This document shows positions 46,423-56,804 of a DNA stretch of 64,000 nt, one piece after another. The notes under the pieces were generated by a model, which was given only the letters and a program-made list of their open reading frames with translations, was not told where the DNA came from and searched no databases. The DNA lies in the NCBI RefSeq assembly GCF_026683955.1, contig NZ_CP113343.1:1240001-1304000 (forward strand), written 5' to 3'. The stretch comes from Arthrobacter sp. MMS18-M83. GTDB lineage: Bacteria > Actinomycetota > Actinomycetes > Actinomycetales > Micrococcaceae. Numbering within the stretch: position 1 is the first letter of the stretch; each line of letters begins with the position of its first letter. A program made the translations under genes and the position numbers.

Positions 46423-47529
46423 ATGCACGAGCGTACTCACGTGGGCTTGGATGTCCACGCCCTCACGGTCGTCGCCTGCGCGATCGATGGCGAAACGGGC
46501 GAGATGTTCCGGACCCGGCTCACGCCGGACCACGGCGAAATCCTGGCCTGGGTCCAGGCGCTCCCGGGCCCGTCCCGGGTGGTTTACGAGGCCGGGCCCA
46601 CCGGCTTTGTGCTGGCCAGGGCGTTGCGGGCGGCCGGTGTTGATTGCGTGGTCGCGGCCCCGTCCAAGCTCCAGCGCCCCTCCGGGGACCGGGTGAAAAC
46701 GGACCGAAACGATGCCCTGCACCTGGCCCGGCTGCTGAAACTGGACCAGATCACCGAGGTCATCGTCCCGGATCCGGGGCAGGAAGCGGCAAGGGATCTG
46801 GTCCGGGCCCGGGAAGACACCCGCGGGGACCTGATGCGCGCCCGGCACCGCGTCTCCAAGCTGCTGTTGCGCCAAGGCATCCATTACACCGGCGGGTCGA
46901 CCTGGAGCCAGGCCCACATGGCCTGGCTCTACCGCCAGCGCTTCGATTCCCCGGCCCTGCAACTGAGCTACGACCTTGCAGTCGAGGCAGTCGCCGAGAC
47001 CCTGGACCGGCGCGAGCGTCTCGACAAAGAGATCACAAAGATCGCCTACGAGAGCCCGTACACCTCCGTGGTGAGGGCACTCGAATGTCTGCGCGGCGTC
47101 TCCACCCTGACCGCGTTCGGCCTGGCGGTGGAGATCGGGGACTGGAACCGCTTCACCGGCCGCACCATCGGCGCCTACCTCGGGCTGGTGCCCACCGAGA
47201 ACTCCTCCGGCCAGCACCGCTCCCAGGGCGGGATCACGAAGACCGGAAACTCCCATGCACGCCGGCTCCTGGTCGAGGCGGCCTGGCACCACCGCAGACC
47301 CTACGACCACCCCTCGGCATCGTTGCGTTCCCGTTGGGAGGCAGCCACCCCCGCGGCCCGGGCCCGGGCACAGGCTGGCAACCGTCGCCTGCACGAGCGC
47401 TGGCTCCTCTATCCGGAACGCCGGAAGCGGCCCGTCATCGCCAATGTCGCGATCGCACGGGAACTGGCCGGCTGGTGCTGGTCGCTGGCCAGCGAAGCAC
47501 AGGCCACCGCCGACCATCACAGGCCCTGA
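46423..47529 (+). CDS. IS110 family transposase (DEDD/serine recombinase)
   Basis: A 368-residue transposase with the N-terminal RuvC-like DEDD domain. The acidic residues are in HVGLDVHALTVVACAID, VVYEAGPTGFVLARAL and KTDRNDALHLARLLKLD. The C-terminal Tnp_20 domain contains the conserved serine in GGITKTGNSHARRLLVEAAW. The start ATG 46423 has GGAGG seven bases upstream. The length is complete and there are no internal stops. IS110 enzymes use an element-encoded RNA to choose donor and target sites. Confidence 0.95.
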   Translation: MHERTHVGLDVHALTVVACAIDGETGEMFRTRLTPDHGEILAWVQALPGPSRVVYEAGPTGFVLARALRAAGVDCVVAAPSKLQRPSGDRVKTDRNDALHLARLLKLDQITEVIVPDPGQEAARDLVRAREDTRGDLMRARHRVSKLLLRQGIHYTGGSTWSQAHMAWLYRQRFDSPALQLSYDLAVEAVAETLDRRERLDKEITKIAYESPYTSVVRALECLRGVSTLTAFGLAVEIGDWNRFTGRTIGAYLGLVPTENSSGQHRSQGGITKTGNSHARRLLVEAAWHHRRPYDHPSASLRSRWEAATPAARARAQAGNRRLHERWLLYPERRKRPVIANVAIARELAGWCWSLASEAQATADHHRP

Positions 47530-47569
47530 CACGTCCGGGATGTCTGCACCGGTGCTTCCCGCAGCGCGT

Positions 47570-47700
47570 GGAGCGAACTCGCGTCCCAACTATGAGTAAC
47601 CGCAAAACGGCCACGCTCGACCTTAGAGAAGCGAAATGCTCCAGCCGAACACCTCGTCCTGCGGTAACCAATCCGCGCATATTAGTCTGACCACGCCGTC
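47570..47700 (+). ncRNA. Candidate bridge RNA in the right end of the IS
   Basis: The sequence after the transposase contains AACTCGC (47576-47582) and CCCAACTA (47585-47592). These are exact reverse complements of GCGAGTT and TAGTTGGG, the left and right halves of the interrupted target. TTAGAGA (47623-47629) and CATATTAG (47678-47685) equal the element's own joined-end and right-end sequences. GCGTGG/CCACGC can close a stem around the first pair. Short guides for target and donor are what a bridge RNA must hold. The exact boundaries, strand pairing and fold are not established. Confidence 0.35.
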
Positions 47701-47783
47701 GCCAACGACACGCTGAGCCCCCGCCAGACACCCCGGCCACAAAGATGCGGACCCACGGCAAAAACAGCCCACCGCCCACATCA

Positions 47784-47822
47784 AGGAAGCGGTCCCAGGC
47801 TCACAACCCGGGACCGCTTCCT
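47784..47822. other. Strong hairpin near the IS right end
   Basis: 13-bp perfect arms AGGAAGCGGTCCC / GGGACCGCTTCCT with a 13-base loop, about 30 bp inside the right boundary. It could stop transcription leaving the element or serve as a subterminal recognition structure. Confidence 0.55.
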
Positions 47823-47870
47823 CCTGCACATTGACAGAACGAACTACATATTAGTTGGGCGGGGAAAGCG

Positions 47871-47910
47871 CGACGGCGGCCGCCCACCTTCCGGTGAGCG
47901 GCCGCCGTCG
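47871..47910 (-). terminator. Terminator after the fba-DUF3151 operon
   Basis: 18-base arms (17 paired; 47871-47888 and 47893-47910) with a TTCC loop, 18 bp beyond the DUF3151 stop; only a short T run follows on the minus strand. Confidence 0.65.
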
Positions 47911-47928
47911 TCGTCTTCTCAGCTGTTG

Positions 47929-48347
47929 TTAGCCTTCGATCGCTGCCTTCGCGGCGGGATCGGAGTCATTCAGGAACTTCTCGATCCGCTCCGGTTCCTC
48001 GGCTTCGCCAATGGCTGCGGATGCCCGGCCGAGCGAGTAGAGAGCGCGCAGGAATCCCCTGTTGGGCTCGTGCTCCCACGGGATGGGCCCGACGCCGCGC
48101 CAACCGTTGCGGCGCAGCGAATCCAGTCCACGGTGGTACCCCACACGGGAATACGCGTAGGAATCGATAGTCCGGCCGTCGTCCCAGGCTTCCTCGGCCA
48201 GGATCGCCCACAGCAACGAAGACGTGGGGTACTTGGCTACGAGGTCCAGGGCCTCCTGCCCCAAGGCAAGGTGCTGGTACACCTCGGTCTCGGCCGGCAG
48301 GAGCGTCGGCTCCGGGCCCATCAGGTTCTTGCGGAATTCGTCGGACA

Positions 48348-48348
<1 letters not shown>
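47929..48348 (-). CDS. DUF3151 domain-containing protein
   Basis: A 139-residue actinobacterial protein of unknown function. The sequence PEPTLLPAETEVYQHLALGQ, SSLLWAILAEEAWDDGRTID and YSRVGYHRGLDSLRRNGWRG defines DUF3151. The later ALYSLGRASAAIGEAEEPER looks like helical (TPR-like) repeats. Its ATG overlaps the fba stop by one base (TAATG), so it is translated in tandem with aldolase. This fba-DUF3151 pairing is conserved in actinobacteria, which suggests a link to central carbon metabolism. Confidence 0.92.
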
Positions 48349-49367
<1,019 letters not shown>

Positions 49368-49518
49368 GCTGACTCCTATGCTGATTTTCGTCTGTGGGTT
49401 TTGTTGACCCTGGAGTAGACCTATACGGCTAGGCACCATCCTAGCGACTTCGAATCAGGCACAGTGTTTCCGGTCACGGAGACGGGTAACACTTGCGCCC
49501 TTTGCCGCCGGGCCCCTC

Positions 49519-50196
49519 TTAGGACACGAGCTGCCCGAAGTTGTGGCGCCGTATCCAGGCGTGCATCGCGATTGCCGCAGCCGACGCCGCGTTCATGGAC
49601 CGCGTGGAACCGTACTGCTCGATCGACAGGGTCGCGACGGCGGCTTCGTGCACCTCGGGCGTCAGGCCGGGGCCCTCCTGCCCGAACACGAGCACGCAGT
49701 TGCGCGGAAGGTCGTAGGTTTCCAGCGGCACGGAATCCGGGAAGATGTCGATCCCGATGATGGCCAGCCCCTCCCCCTGCGCCCACGCCACGAAGTCCTC
49801 AACGGTGGGGTGGTGGCGGACGTGCTGGTAGCGGTCGGTGACCATGGCTCCGCGGCGGTTCCACCGGCGTCGTCCGATGATGTGGACCTCTTTGGCGAGG
49901 AACGCGTTGGCTGTGCGCACCACCGTCCCGATGTTCAGGTCGTGCTGCCAGTTCTCGATGGCGATGTGGAAATCGTGCCGGTGGGCGTCCAGGTCCGCCA
50001 CGATCGCCTCGTGCTTCCAGTACCGGTATTTGTCCACCACGTTGCGGCGGTCGCCGTCTGCCAGGAGGTCCGGATCCCAGTGTTCGCCTTCCGGCCAATC
50101 GCCTTCCCAGGGCCCGACGCCGACCTCCGGCTTCGCTTCGGGCTCACCCTCGAGGGCGGTATCAGTATGGGCTGGGTTCTGGGGCCGGTCAGTCAC
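49519..50196 (-). CDS. TrmH/SpoU family RNA 2'-O-methyltransferase
   Basis: A 225-residue SPOUT methyltransferase. Motif 1 DLNIGTVVRTANAFLAKEVH, motif 2 NCVLVFGQEGPGLTPEV and motif 3 YGSTRSMNAASAAAIAMHAW form the knotted SAM site. A ~70-residue acidic N-terminus precedes the fold. GTG start. The target nucleotide (tRNA or 23S rRNA) cannot be assigned. It lies just upstream of fba in the same direction, but with a 151-bp gap. Confidence 0.92.
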   Translation of the reverse strand: MTDRPQNPAHTDTALEGEPEAKPEVGVGPWEGDWPEGEHWDPDLLADGDRRNVVDKYRYWKHEAIVADLDAHRHDFHIAIENWQHDLNIGTVVRTANAFLAKEVHIIGRRRWNRRGAMVTDRYQHVRHHPTVEDFVAWAQGEGLAIIGIDIFPDSVPLETYDLPRNCVLVFGQEGPGLTPEVHEAAVATLSIEQYGSTRSMNAASAAAIAMHAWIRRHNFGQLVS

Positions 50197-50302
50197 TCCT
50201 CAACCCTAGCCCGGGGCACCGTAACGCAGGGCGCTCGGGTGTCTCGGAGACCGAAAGATGAAAGACTTGGGACGAGAACCAGCCAACACGCGGAGGAAAA
50301 GC

Positions 50303-51133
50303 ATGGAGAACGCAACCGAGGCCCCGAAAAGCTCAGCCATTTACCGCAACGGCCATGAGATCGAATGCTGGCTCACGGACATGGACGGTGTCCTGGTCCA
50401 CGAGAACCAGGCGGTCCCAGGAGCCGCCGAACTGATCCAGCGCTGGGTGGATACCTCCAAGCGATTCCTCGTCCTCACCAACAACTCCATCTTCACGCCG
50501 CGGGACCTGGCTGCCCGGTTGAGTTCCTCCGGACTGGAAATCCCGGAGGAGAACATCTGGACATCGGCGCTGGCCACGGCACAGTTCCTGAAGGACCAGG
50601 TGCGCGGCTCGGATTCCGGCAACCGCGCCTACACCATCGGTGAGGCAGGGCTCACGACGGCGCTCCACGAGGCGGGCTTCATCCTCACCGACCAGAACCC
50701 GGACTTCGTTGTGCTCGGCGAAACCCGCACCTACTCCTTTGAGGCCATCACCATGGCCATACGCCTGATCCTGGCCGGAGCCCGCTTCATTGCGACCAAC
50801 CCGGATGCCACCGGCCCGTCGAAGGATGGCCCGATGCCCGCCACCGGAGCCATCGCGGCGCTGATCTCCAAGGCGACCGGCCGCGAGCCCTACATTGTGG
50901 GCAAGCCGAACCCCATGATGTTCCGTTCGGCCATGAACCAGATAGACGCGCATTCGGAAACCACCGCCATGATCGGTGACCGCATGGACACCGACATCAT
51001 CGCGGGCATGGAAGCCGGGCTGCACACCGTCTTGGTGCTCAGCGGCATCACCCAGCGCGAGGACATCGCCGCTTTCCCGTTCCGGCCGAACCAGGTCCTG
51101 AACTCGGTAGCGGATCTCAAAAGCCAGATTTAG
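50303..51133 (+). CDS. HAD-IIA family hydrolase (NagD-like)
   Basis: A 276-residue cytoplasmic phosphatase. HAD motif I is CWLTDMDGVLVHENQAVPGA, motif II RFLVLTNNSIFTP, and the C2 cap contains FVVLGETRTYSFEAITMAIR. Motifs III/IV appear as VGKPNPMMFRSAMNQ and AMIGDRMDTDIIAGMEAG. NagD enzymes dephosphorylate nucleotides or sugar phosphates. ATG 50303 has GGAGG upstream; an in-frame ATG at 50258 exists. The phosphatase gene starts 9 bp after its stop, so they are probably co-transcribed. Confidence 0.93.
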   Translation: MENATEAPKSSAIYRNGHEIECWLTDMDGVLVHENQAVPGAAELIQRWVDTSKRFLVLTNNSIFTPRDLAARLSSSGLEIPEENIWTSALATAQFLKDQVRGSDSGNRAYTIGEAGLTTALHEAGFILTDQNPDFVVLGETRTYSFEAITMAIRLILAGARFIATNPDATGPSKDGPMPATGAIAALISKATGREPYIVGKPNPMMFRSAMNQIDAHSETTAMIGDRMDTDIIAGMEAGLHTVLVLSGITQREDIAAFPFRPNQVLNSVADLKSQI

Positions 51134-51142
51134 GCTGATGCC

Positions 51143-51820
51143 ATGGCTGTGCTGAACCTGCGTTCCCTGGCCGGCGGCCGGATCCTCCGAGGCAGCCAGC
51201 CGTTCGGCATGGACACCGCGGCGACAGCCGCTTTCTTTGAATTGCACGGCATCCGGACGGTCATGGATCTGCGCAGCGGGTACGAACGCGCCATCGTGCC
51301 GTGGCAACTAGCCAACGGCGCGGTGGAACTCGTGGAGAACCCCCTCGATCCGCGTGTCGCCTCGGCCGGGCTCCAAACGATCCACACAGCCGAAGACCTT
51401 GGCGAGCTCTACCTGGGCTGGGTACGCACCCGCCCGGATTGGGTCGCGGAATCCCTGCGTCCGGCCGCCCAAGGCAAGCGGACGCTCATCCACTGCTCCC
51501 TCGGCAAGGACCGCACCGGCGTCGTATCAGCCCTGGCGCTCCTCGCGACGGGCGCCGACCGCGCCTCCGTTGTGGCGGACTACGCTGCCAGCACTGAAGC
51601 TCTGCCCCTGATGCTGGAGACCATGGCGGCAGCGTGGCGGTTGGCCGTCCCCGAGGTACCGGAGGGGGCGTTCAGTCCCTCGCTCATGCTGCTGCAATCC
51701 CCCGAGGCTGCCATGGAGTACTTCCTGGACCGGTTCGCCCGCGAGTTCGGCAATGCGGCGGACTACCTGCACGACGCCGGCCTCAGCGGTGCAGAGTTGG
51801 ACGGACTGCGGCGGGGGTAG
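51143..51820 (+). CDS. Tyrosine-protein phosphatase (DSP/Y_phosphatase3-like)
   Basis: A 225-residue phosphatase with the P-loop CX5R in TLIHCSLGKDRTGVVSALAL. The N-terminal GGRILRGSQPFGMD and GIRTVMDLRSGYERA are typical of MptpB/LipA-type tyrosine or lipid phosphatases. Lys and Asp after the cysteine (CSLGKDRTG) match the triple-specificity group. It is cotranscribed with the HAD gene and convergent with a Tat-exported hydrolase. The substrate is unknown. Confidence 0.9.
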   Translation: MAVLNLRSLAGGRILRGSQPFGMDTAATAAFFELHGIRTVMDLRSGYERAIVPWQLANGAVELVENPLDPRVASAGLQTIHTAEDLGELYLGWVRTRPDWVAESLRPAAQGKRTLIHCSLGKDRTGVVSALALLATGADRASVVADYAASTEALPLMLETMAAAWRLAVPEVPEGAFSPSLMLLQSPEAAMEYFLDRFAREFGNAADYLHDAGLSGAELDGLRRG

Positions 51821-51830
51821 CCAAGGCTGG

Positions 51831-52880
51831 TCAGCTGATGACCACCCGCGAGCCGGCCCTGGGCAAGGGGAAAAGCTCGTTCTGCAGATCCTCGATGATC
51901 GGATTGTAGACAAAAGGGTTCCACTGCGGACTCGCGTGGGCGGGGCGGGCGCCGTCGGTCCTGCGTCCCGCGGAAGCCATGTTGAGCGGGAACGTCTTGG
52001 CCCACCCTGCCCGGGCAGTCTCGTAGTTCACGGTGTCATCGCGGGGATTTCCGATGAAAGCCATGCGCGTATCCCCCAGCCTGTCCGTAAACCGGGTGCC
52101 ATCGAAGTGGTAGATGTAGTCCGATTCGCCCTGGATCAGGACACTCGACGGAGCGATCGGCGATAGCTGCTCGAGGGTCTGGTCCCAGATCTGCCCCCAC
52201 GTGCGTTCATGTTTGTTCACCACTCGCTCGCCCAGTTCGTAACCGCCGCGAATGACCGACGGAACCTGGAAGCCACTCTCGTACAAGAACACCACGCCGT
52301 CGAACCAGCTTTGGTCGAGGATGTCGTATTTGCTGAACGGCGAAGAATCCAACAGGATCAGCTTGACGCCGACGTCGTTCCGTTCACGCAGGAGCGCGGC
52401 CACTTCAGTGGCCAGCATCCCGCCGAAGCTGTGGCCATAGAAGTAGACCGTGTTCAGTTTCCGCTCATTGATGTAGCTGACGACGGCGTCCGCCACCTCA
52501 GCGACGTCCAACCCCAGGTTGGAGTACCCGACGGCGGCCAGCTGGCCTCGCTGCCGCAACGAACCACGGAGGGAATTGAGGATCCATTGCGCTTCTTCCC
52601 AGCTGGTCTTGTAGCCGGGAAAAAGAATCCAACTCGAGTTGGGGTAAGAGGACTCCGCGAAGCCATCCCCAACAGGGAGGATCTTGGTGGTCCGGCGCTC
52701 GGCCTGGACCTGGCGGGTAAACAGCATGTCCGCCGCGAGGGCCGAGGAAGCGCCAGCGCCGATCAAGAAGGTCCTACGGGAAAAACTCTTCAGTTCAGCG
52801 GCATGGCGAAGAACCTGGGCTGGGGAGCCCGGGTCCTGCCAGCGCTGCTTACGAGGGAATTTCCCCGCCTGAAAGTCCAC
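51831..52880 (-). CDS. Alpha/beta hydrolase with Tat signal
   Basis: A 349-residue hydrolase. A twin-arginine signal begins about 35 residues in (KSFSRRTFLIGAGASSALAA), preceded by an unusually long, basic leader. The nucleophile elbow is TVYFYGHSFGGMLATEVAAL (GHSFGG), and an aspartate and histidine follow in the expected order (ILLDSSPF; later SDYIYHFDGTRF). Substrate is unknown. The start is GTG 52880; a start nearer the RR motif is possible. Export in folded form is inferred from the signal. Confidence 0.85.
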   Translation of the reverse strand: MDFQAGKFPRKQRWQDPGSPAQVLRHAAELKSFSRRTFLIGAGASSALAADMLFTRQVQAERRTTKILPVGDGFAESSYPNSSWILFPGYKTSWEEAQWILNSLRGSLRQRGQLAAVGYSNLGLDVAEVADAVVSYINERKLNTVYFYGHSFGGMLATEVAALLRERNDVGVKLILLDSSPFSKYDILDQSWFDGVVFLYESGFQVPSVIRGGYELGERVVNKHERTWGQIWDQTLEQLSPIAPSSVLIQGESDYIYHFDGTRFTDRLGDTRMAFIGNPRDDTVNYETARAGWAKTFPLNMASAGRRTDGARPAHASPQWNPFVYNPIIEDLQNELFPLPRAGSRVVIS

Positions 52881-52939
52881 CCAGCCAGCTTAAGCGCTTG
52901 GGCTGACGGTCACACGGTCCCCTTCAGTCCCGCCCGAGG

Positions 52940-53512
52940 TTAGTCGAGGCCGAGTTCGTCTTTGCCGAAGGCGAAGAGGTATGGGACGCCGGTTTCGGCT
53001 TCGATCTTTTCCTTGGCACCAGTGTTGCGGTCCACGATCACGGCCACGGCCACCACGTTGCCACCGGCTTTGCGGACGCCCTCGACGGCGGTCAGGGCCG
53101 AGCCTCCGGTGGTGGACGTGTCCTCGAGGACCACGACGTTGCGGCCTTCGACCGAAGGGCCTTCCACCTGCCGGCCCATGCCGTAGGACTTCTGCGCCTT
53201 GCGTACCACGAAGGCGTCAACGGCACGGCCAGCATCAGCAGCAGCGTGCATGACCGCGGTGCCGACCGGGTCTGCCCCCATCGTCAGGCCACCGGCGCAC
53301 TCAACGGCAATTCCGGCGTCGTCGATCATGGACAACATGACCTGGCCAACCAGCTTCGAGGCCTCGTGGTGCAGGGTGATGCGCCGCAGGTCGATGTAGT
53401 AGTCCGCCTCGGCGCCGCTGGAAAGGATCACCTTGCCGCGGACCACCGCTAGTTCTTTGATCAATTCAAGGAGGCGGGCACGGGCAGCGGCGGTGTCAAC
53501 GGCGGGAGTCAT
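52940..53512 (-). CDS. pyrE: Orotate phosphoribosyltransferase
   Basis: Adds PRPP-derived ribose phosphate to orotate in pyrimidine synthesis, 190 residues. The PRPP loop NVVVLEDTSTTGGSALTAVE is clear. ADYYIDLRRITLHHEASKLV and VVRKAQKSYGMGRQVEG provide orotate and pyrophosphate contacts. ATG 53512 starts the conserved protein; the in-frame sequence further upstream is not homologous. It is transcribed alone. Confidence 0.95.
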   Translation of the reverse strand: MTPAVDTAAARARLLELIKELAVVRGKVILSSGAEADYYIDLRRITLHHEASKLVGQVMLSMIDDAGIAVECAGGLTMGADPVGTAVMHAAADAGRAVDAFVVRKAQKSYGMGRQVEGPSVEGRNVVVLEDTSTTGGSALTAVEGVRKAGGNVVAVAVIVDRNTGAKEKIEAETGVPYLFAFGKDELGLD

Positions 53513-53650
53513 GGTCCCTATTCTACGTAAAGCCGTTCGGCGCCGGGGAATGGGCACATCGTCCCCCGCGATGCGCGTCGTGCCCTGCGACACCGGATTT
53601 CGGGTGTCCTGAGCCTCCTAGTGTGACGCGAAGTAAATTCCGCGTCGCCA

Positions 53651-53688
53651 GCCCCAGCCGTGGCACCGTCCGCGCACGCGGCTGGGGC
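53651..53688 (-). terminator. Hairpin after the sugar operon
   Basis: 10-bp perfect arms GCCCCAGCCG / CGGCTGGGGC with an 18-base loop, beginning 11 bp beyond the stop of the last operon gene. There is no T tract. Confidence 0.5.
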
Positions 53689-53699
53689 ATCAGGCGCAC

Positions 53700-54827
53700 T
53701 TATACCTGGAAGACGGCCGACTTGGCCGCGGCGGATTCCTCGATCGCGGCCAGGACGCGCTGGACCTGCAACCCCTCCTCGAACGACGGCGACGGTGGGG
53801 TCCCGCCGCGGATCGCTGTGAGGAAGTCGCGGATCTGGTGGGTAAAGGTGTGCTCCCAGCCGATCACGTGGCCCTGCGGCCACCATGCCTCCACGTAGGG
53901 GTGCCCGGGCTCGGTGACAACGATCCGGCGGAAGCCCTGCTCCACTGCGGGCCCGGTAGCGTCGAGGAACTCGAGCTCGTTGAGCCGCTCGAGGTCGAAC
54001 GCCAATGCGCCCTCTGTGCCATAGACCTCGATCCGCAGCGAGTTCTTCCGCCCGGTCGCAACGCGGGAGGCCTCCACCGAGGCGATGGCCCCGCCCGCAA
54101 GCGCCAGGGTAGCCCACGCGGCGTCGTCGACCGTTACCTCCTCAGTCCCGTCCGGGCCCGGGCGGTGGCCCACGAAGGTGTGCAGGCGACCGGAAGCCTC
54201 GATGACCCTGTCGCCCAAGAGGTACTGGACCTGGTCGATCGCGTGCGAAGCAATGTCTCCCAGTGCCCCGGACCCGGCGGTCTCCTTCCGCAGGCGCCAG
54301 GTCATCGGCGACTCGGAGTCCGCGAGCCAGTCCTGCAGGTAGGAGGCGCGGACTTCGCGGACCGTGCCGAGCCGGCCCTCGGCGATGAGTCCGCGGGCGT
54401 ACGCGAGTGCGGGTAGGCGCCGGTAGTTGAACCCGACCATGGACAACACCCCGCGCTCCCTGGCCGTCTGAGCGGCAGCGACCATAGCCTCGGACTCCGC
54501 GAGCGTGTTGGACAGCGGCTTCTCCACGAGCACGTGCTTGCCGACCGCGAGGGCCGCGATCGCGATCTCGGCGTGCAGCCAGCCCGGGGCGCAGATGTCA
54601 ACGATGTCCACATCGTCCCGAGCGATGACCTCGCGCCAGTCCGTCGCGGACTCTGCCCACCCGTACCGGGCAGCCGCCCCCGCGACTTGCGCGGCGTCCC
54701 GGCCCACCAGCACGCGCTGCTCCACGGCCGGAACATCGAAGTACGCGGCCACGTTCCGCCATGCGTGCGAATGCGCCTTGCCCATGAATGCGTACCCAAT
54801 GGCGGCCACGCCCAGCGGACGACTCAT
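53700..54827 (-). CDS. Gfo/Idh/MocA family oxidoreductase (last gene of the sugar operon)
   Basis: A 375-residue NAD(P)-dependent sugar/inositol-type dehydrogenase. The Rossmann start is [20 protein letters not shown]. The cofactor and catalytic motifs [20 protein letters not shown] and [19 protein letters not shown] (EKP lysine) are present. [17 protein letters not shown] supplies the active-site Asp/His. It overlaps the ThuA gene by ATGA. It would oxidise the imported sugar or a derivative; the substrate is unknown. Confidence 0.92.
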   Translation of the reverse strand: MSRPLGVAAIGYAFMGKAHSHAWRNVAAYFDVPAVEQRVLVGRDAAQVAGAAARYGWAESATDWREVIARDDVDIVDICAPGWLHAEIAIAALAVGKHVLVEKPLSNTLAESEAMVAAAQTARERGVLSMVGFNYRRLPALAYARGLIAEGRLGTVREVRASYLQDWLADSESPMTWRLRKETAGSGALGDIASHAIDQVQYLLGDRVIEASGRLHTFVGHRPGPDGTEEVTVDDAAWATLALAGGAIASVEASRVATGRKNSLRIEVYGTEGALAFDLERLNELEFLDATGPAVEQGFRRIVVTEPGHPYVEAWWPQGHVIGWEHTFTHQIRDFLTAIRGGTPPSPSFEEGLQVQRVLAAIEESAAAKSAVFQV

Positions 54828-55639
54828 CGCAGAACCTCCTCAGGCAGGATTGACGATTCCGGACCATGCTGGGGTTCGGGCGAAGTGTGGGTTTCGAACC
54901 AGCCCCGCGGCTGGTTGCTGACTTCCGGAGCAACCCGGTCCGTTTCAGGCTGCGCGGCCCAACTGACACCGTTCGCGATGACCCGTCGGACCTGCGGATG
55001 GTGGTAGACCGGGTACTCCTGGTCTCCGGGGCTGAAGTAGAAGATCCTGCCCTTGCCCCGAGTGAACGTGACGCCCGATCGGAAGACTTCGCCGCCCGCG
55101 AACGAGCTGATAAAGATGAGGTCGTCCGGATCCGGAATATCGAACAGCTCTCCGTACATCTCCTGCTGGGGAATGACAATCGGGTTCTCGACGCCGTCAG
55201 CGATGGGGTGCGAGGGTTTGACCGTCCACACGAGCTCGCGCTCGCCATCATTGCGCCATGCCAGTGAGCAGCTTGTGCCGAGGAGCCGGGTAAATACTTT
55301 AGCGAAGTGCCCCGAGTGCAGGACGATCAGCCCCATGCCGCCGAGAACGTGCCGCTGGACGCGCTCGACCACTCTGTCATTGACTTCAGCGTGGGCTTTG
55401 TGGCCCCACCACAGCAGCACGTCGGTCGCCGCCAACGTCTCCTCCGACAATCCGTGGTCCTCGTCCGAAGCGAGCGTGGCCGTCGAGATGTCGGCGCCGG
55501 GAATGGCCTCGCGAATGCCGTCCGCGATCGCGCCGTGGATGCCCTCGGGATAGATCCGCCCGATGTGTTCGGGTTCATTGAGGGACTCGTGAACTCCCTC
55601 GTTCCAGACAAGGACGCTCAGTTTTCCGGCGCTGTTCAC
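54824..55639 (-). CDS. ThuA domain-containing protein (trehalose-utilization family)
   Basis: A 271-residue class I glutamine-amidotransferase-like fold. [20 protein letters not shown] opens it, [20 protein letters not shown] and [20 protein letters not shown] mark the core, and [20 protein letters not shown] closes it. ThuA/ThuB (a Gfo/Idh partner) act in oxidative disaccharide catabolism to 3-keto sugars in rhizobia. Here it is sandwiched, with 4-bp overlaps, between two Gfo/Idh genes, which supports a similar 3-keto-glycoside pathway. Confidence 0.92.
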   Translation of the reverse strand: MNSAGKLSVLVWNEGVHESLNEPEHIGRIYPEGIHGAIADGIREAIPGADISTATLASDEDHGLSEETLAATDVLLWWGHKAHAEVNDRVVERVQRHVLGGMGLIVLHSGHFAKVFTRLLGTSCSLAWRNDGERELVWTVKPSHPIADGVENPIVIPQQEMYGELFDIPDPDDLIFISSFAGGEVFRSGVTFTRGKGRIFYFSPGDQEYPVYHHPQVRRVIANGVSWAAQPETDRVAPEVSNQPRGWFETHTSPEPQHGPESSILPEEVLR

Positions 55640-56739
55640 AGCTGGACCTCCTTAGCTTCGCGAGCGGACAGGTAGCACGCATCGATGATCTCCGCCCGGC
55701 CCAGGGCCAGGGAACCGTCGTGATCCCCCCACACGCTTTCGCCGCCGCGCACGATCTGCACGAAATCTTCCACGACGGCCTGATGACCCCGCCCCGGCTG
55801 GGCTTCAGGCATGTAGTCTGCGTTCTCGCCGTTCCTGTCGGTGAAGATCGTGAGTTCGCCAACAGGGGCGGACGGTGATCCTTTGGCCTTCAATTCGGCG
55901 CCCCCGTCCGTACCGTAGACCATGAAGCCGATCAGGTCATCCGTCTCTCGGTAGCTGGCCCAGCCTGCCTCGATGAGGAGGGTTGCGCCGCCCTCCAGCC
56001 TGAGGAACGCAGAGGCGAAGTCTTCGACTTCGAAGGCGTGCTCAGCGCTCATGGGCGAGAAGCGTGCACTACCACCGCGCCCCTTGGGCCCCAGCTCGGC
56101 ATGGACGGTCGCCGAGACACTCAGGACTTTCGGCTCGCCGAGCAGGTGGAGGGCATAGTCAAGCACATGGACGCCGATATCTGCCATCGGGCCGCCTCCG
56201 GAAAGCTCCGGGTTCGTGAACCAGCTCCCGAGCCGGGGAATGCCGGTGCGGCGGAGCCACGACGCCTTCGCGTAGTAGGGGCGGCCGAGCTCGCCCGCGT
56301 CGATGATGGACTTGAGCTTCTGAATGTCTCCCCGGCGCCGGTGATTGAAGGCGACGTCGAGGACCCGGCCCGCCTTGCGGGCTGCGGCGACCATGGTTCG
56401 GCCTTCCTCCGCAGTGCGGGCGAGCGGCTTCTCACTCAGGACGTGGAGTCCGCGCTCGAGGGCGGCGACGGCGATGGGCGCGTGCAGAAAGGTCGGAACG
56501 GCGACGCTGATAGCGTTGAGTTCTTGGTGCCCGATCATGTCCTCCCAACGGAGGAAGGCATGCGGAATGGCGTATTCGGCCTGGAGCGCGAGGAGCAGTT
56601 CCTCCTCCATCCCGGCGACGGCGACAATCTCGATGCCGGGAATTGTGCTGTAGGCCTTCAGGTGCTGCTGGCCGGCCCAGCCGATACCGACCACGCCGAC
56701 CTTGAGTGGTGCGGGAGCTTCGGATTTCTCGGGGTTCAC
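55636..56739 (-). CDS. Gfo/Idh/MocA family oxidoreductase
   Basis: A 367-residue dehydrogenase. The Rossmann motif is [40 protein letters not shown] and [19 protein letters not shown] (EKP) follow; the Asp/His motif is [20 protein letters not shown]. It differs clearly from the paralogue at 53700, so the two probably act on different intermediates. GTG start. It lies 65 bp after the second permease and overlaps ThuA by 4 bp. Confidence 0.92.
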   Translation of the reverse strand: MNPEKSEAPAPLKVGVVGIGWAGQQHLKAYSTIPGIEIVAVAGMEEELLLALQAEYAIPHAFLRWEDMIGHQELNAISVAVPTFLHAPIAVAALERGLHVLSEKPLARTAEEGRTMVAAARKAGRVLDVAFNHRRRGDIQKLKSIIDAGELGRPYYAKASWLRRTGIPRLGSWFTNPELSGGGPMADIGVHVLDYALHLLGEPKVLSVSATVHAELGPKGRGGSARFSPMSAEHAFEVEDFASAFLRLEGGATLLIEAGWASYRETDDLIGFMVYGTDGGAELKAKGSPSAPVGELTIFTDRNGENADYMPEAQPGRGHQAVVEDFVQIVRGGESVWGDHDGSLALGRAEIIDACYLSAREAKEVQL

Positions 56740-56804
56740 GGAAATGGTTCCTTATCTACGATGTAATTTCGATCTACGGTGAATTGGGGGGTAGGTGGCT
56801 TGGT

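Larger units (their letters stand above)
46152..47854 (+). mobile_element. IS110-family insertion sequence inserted in a palindromic repeat
   Basis: The boundaries are inferred from the split palindrome: left flank ...GCGAGTTAG, right flank TTAGTTGGG.... The 4 bases TTAG are present at both junctions, so each end is uncertain by up to 4 bp. The ~1.70-kb element has a 271-bp left non-coding end, one transposase gene and a ~325-bp right non-coding end. No long terminal inverted repeats are seen, as expected for IS110. REP-like palindromes are known targets of some IS110 members. The transposase frame is intact, so the element may be active. Confidence 0.8.

Noticed and set aside
46306..47589. 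427-codon open frame antisense to the IS110 transposase
   Set aside because: It has no domain, and the + strand transposase has all catalytic residues and a good ribosome site.
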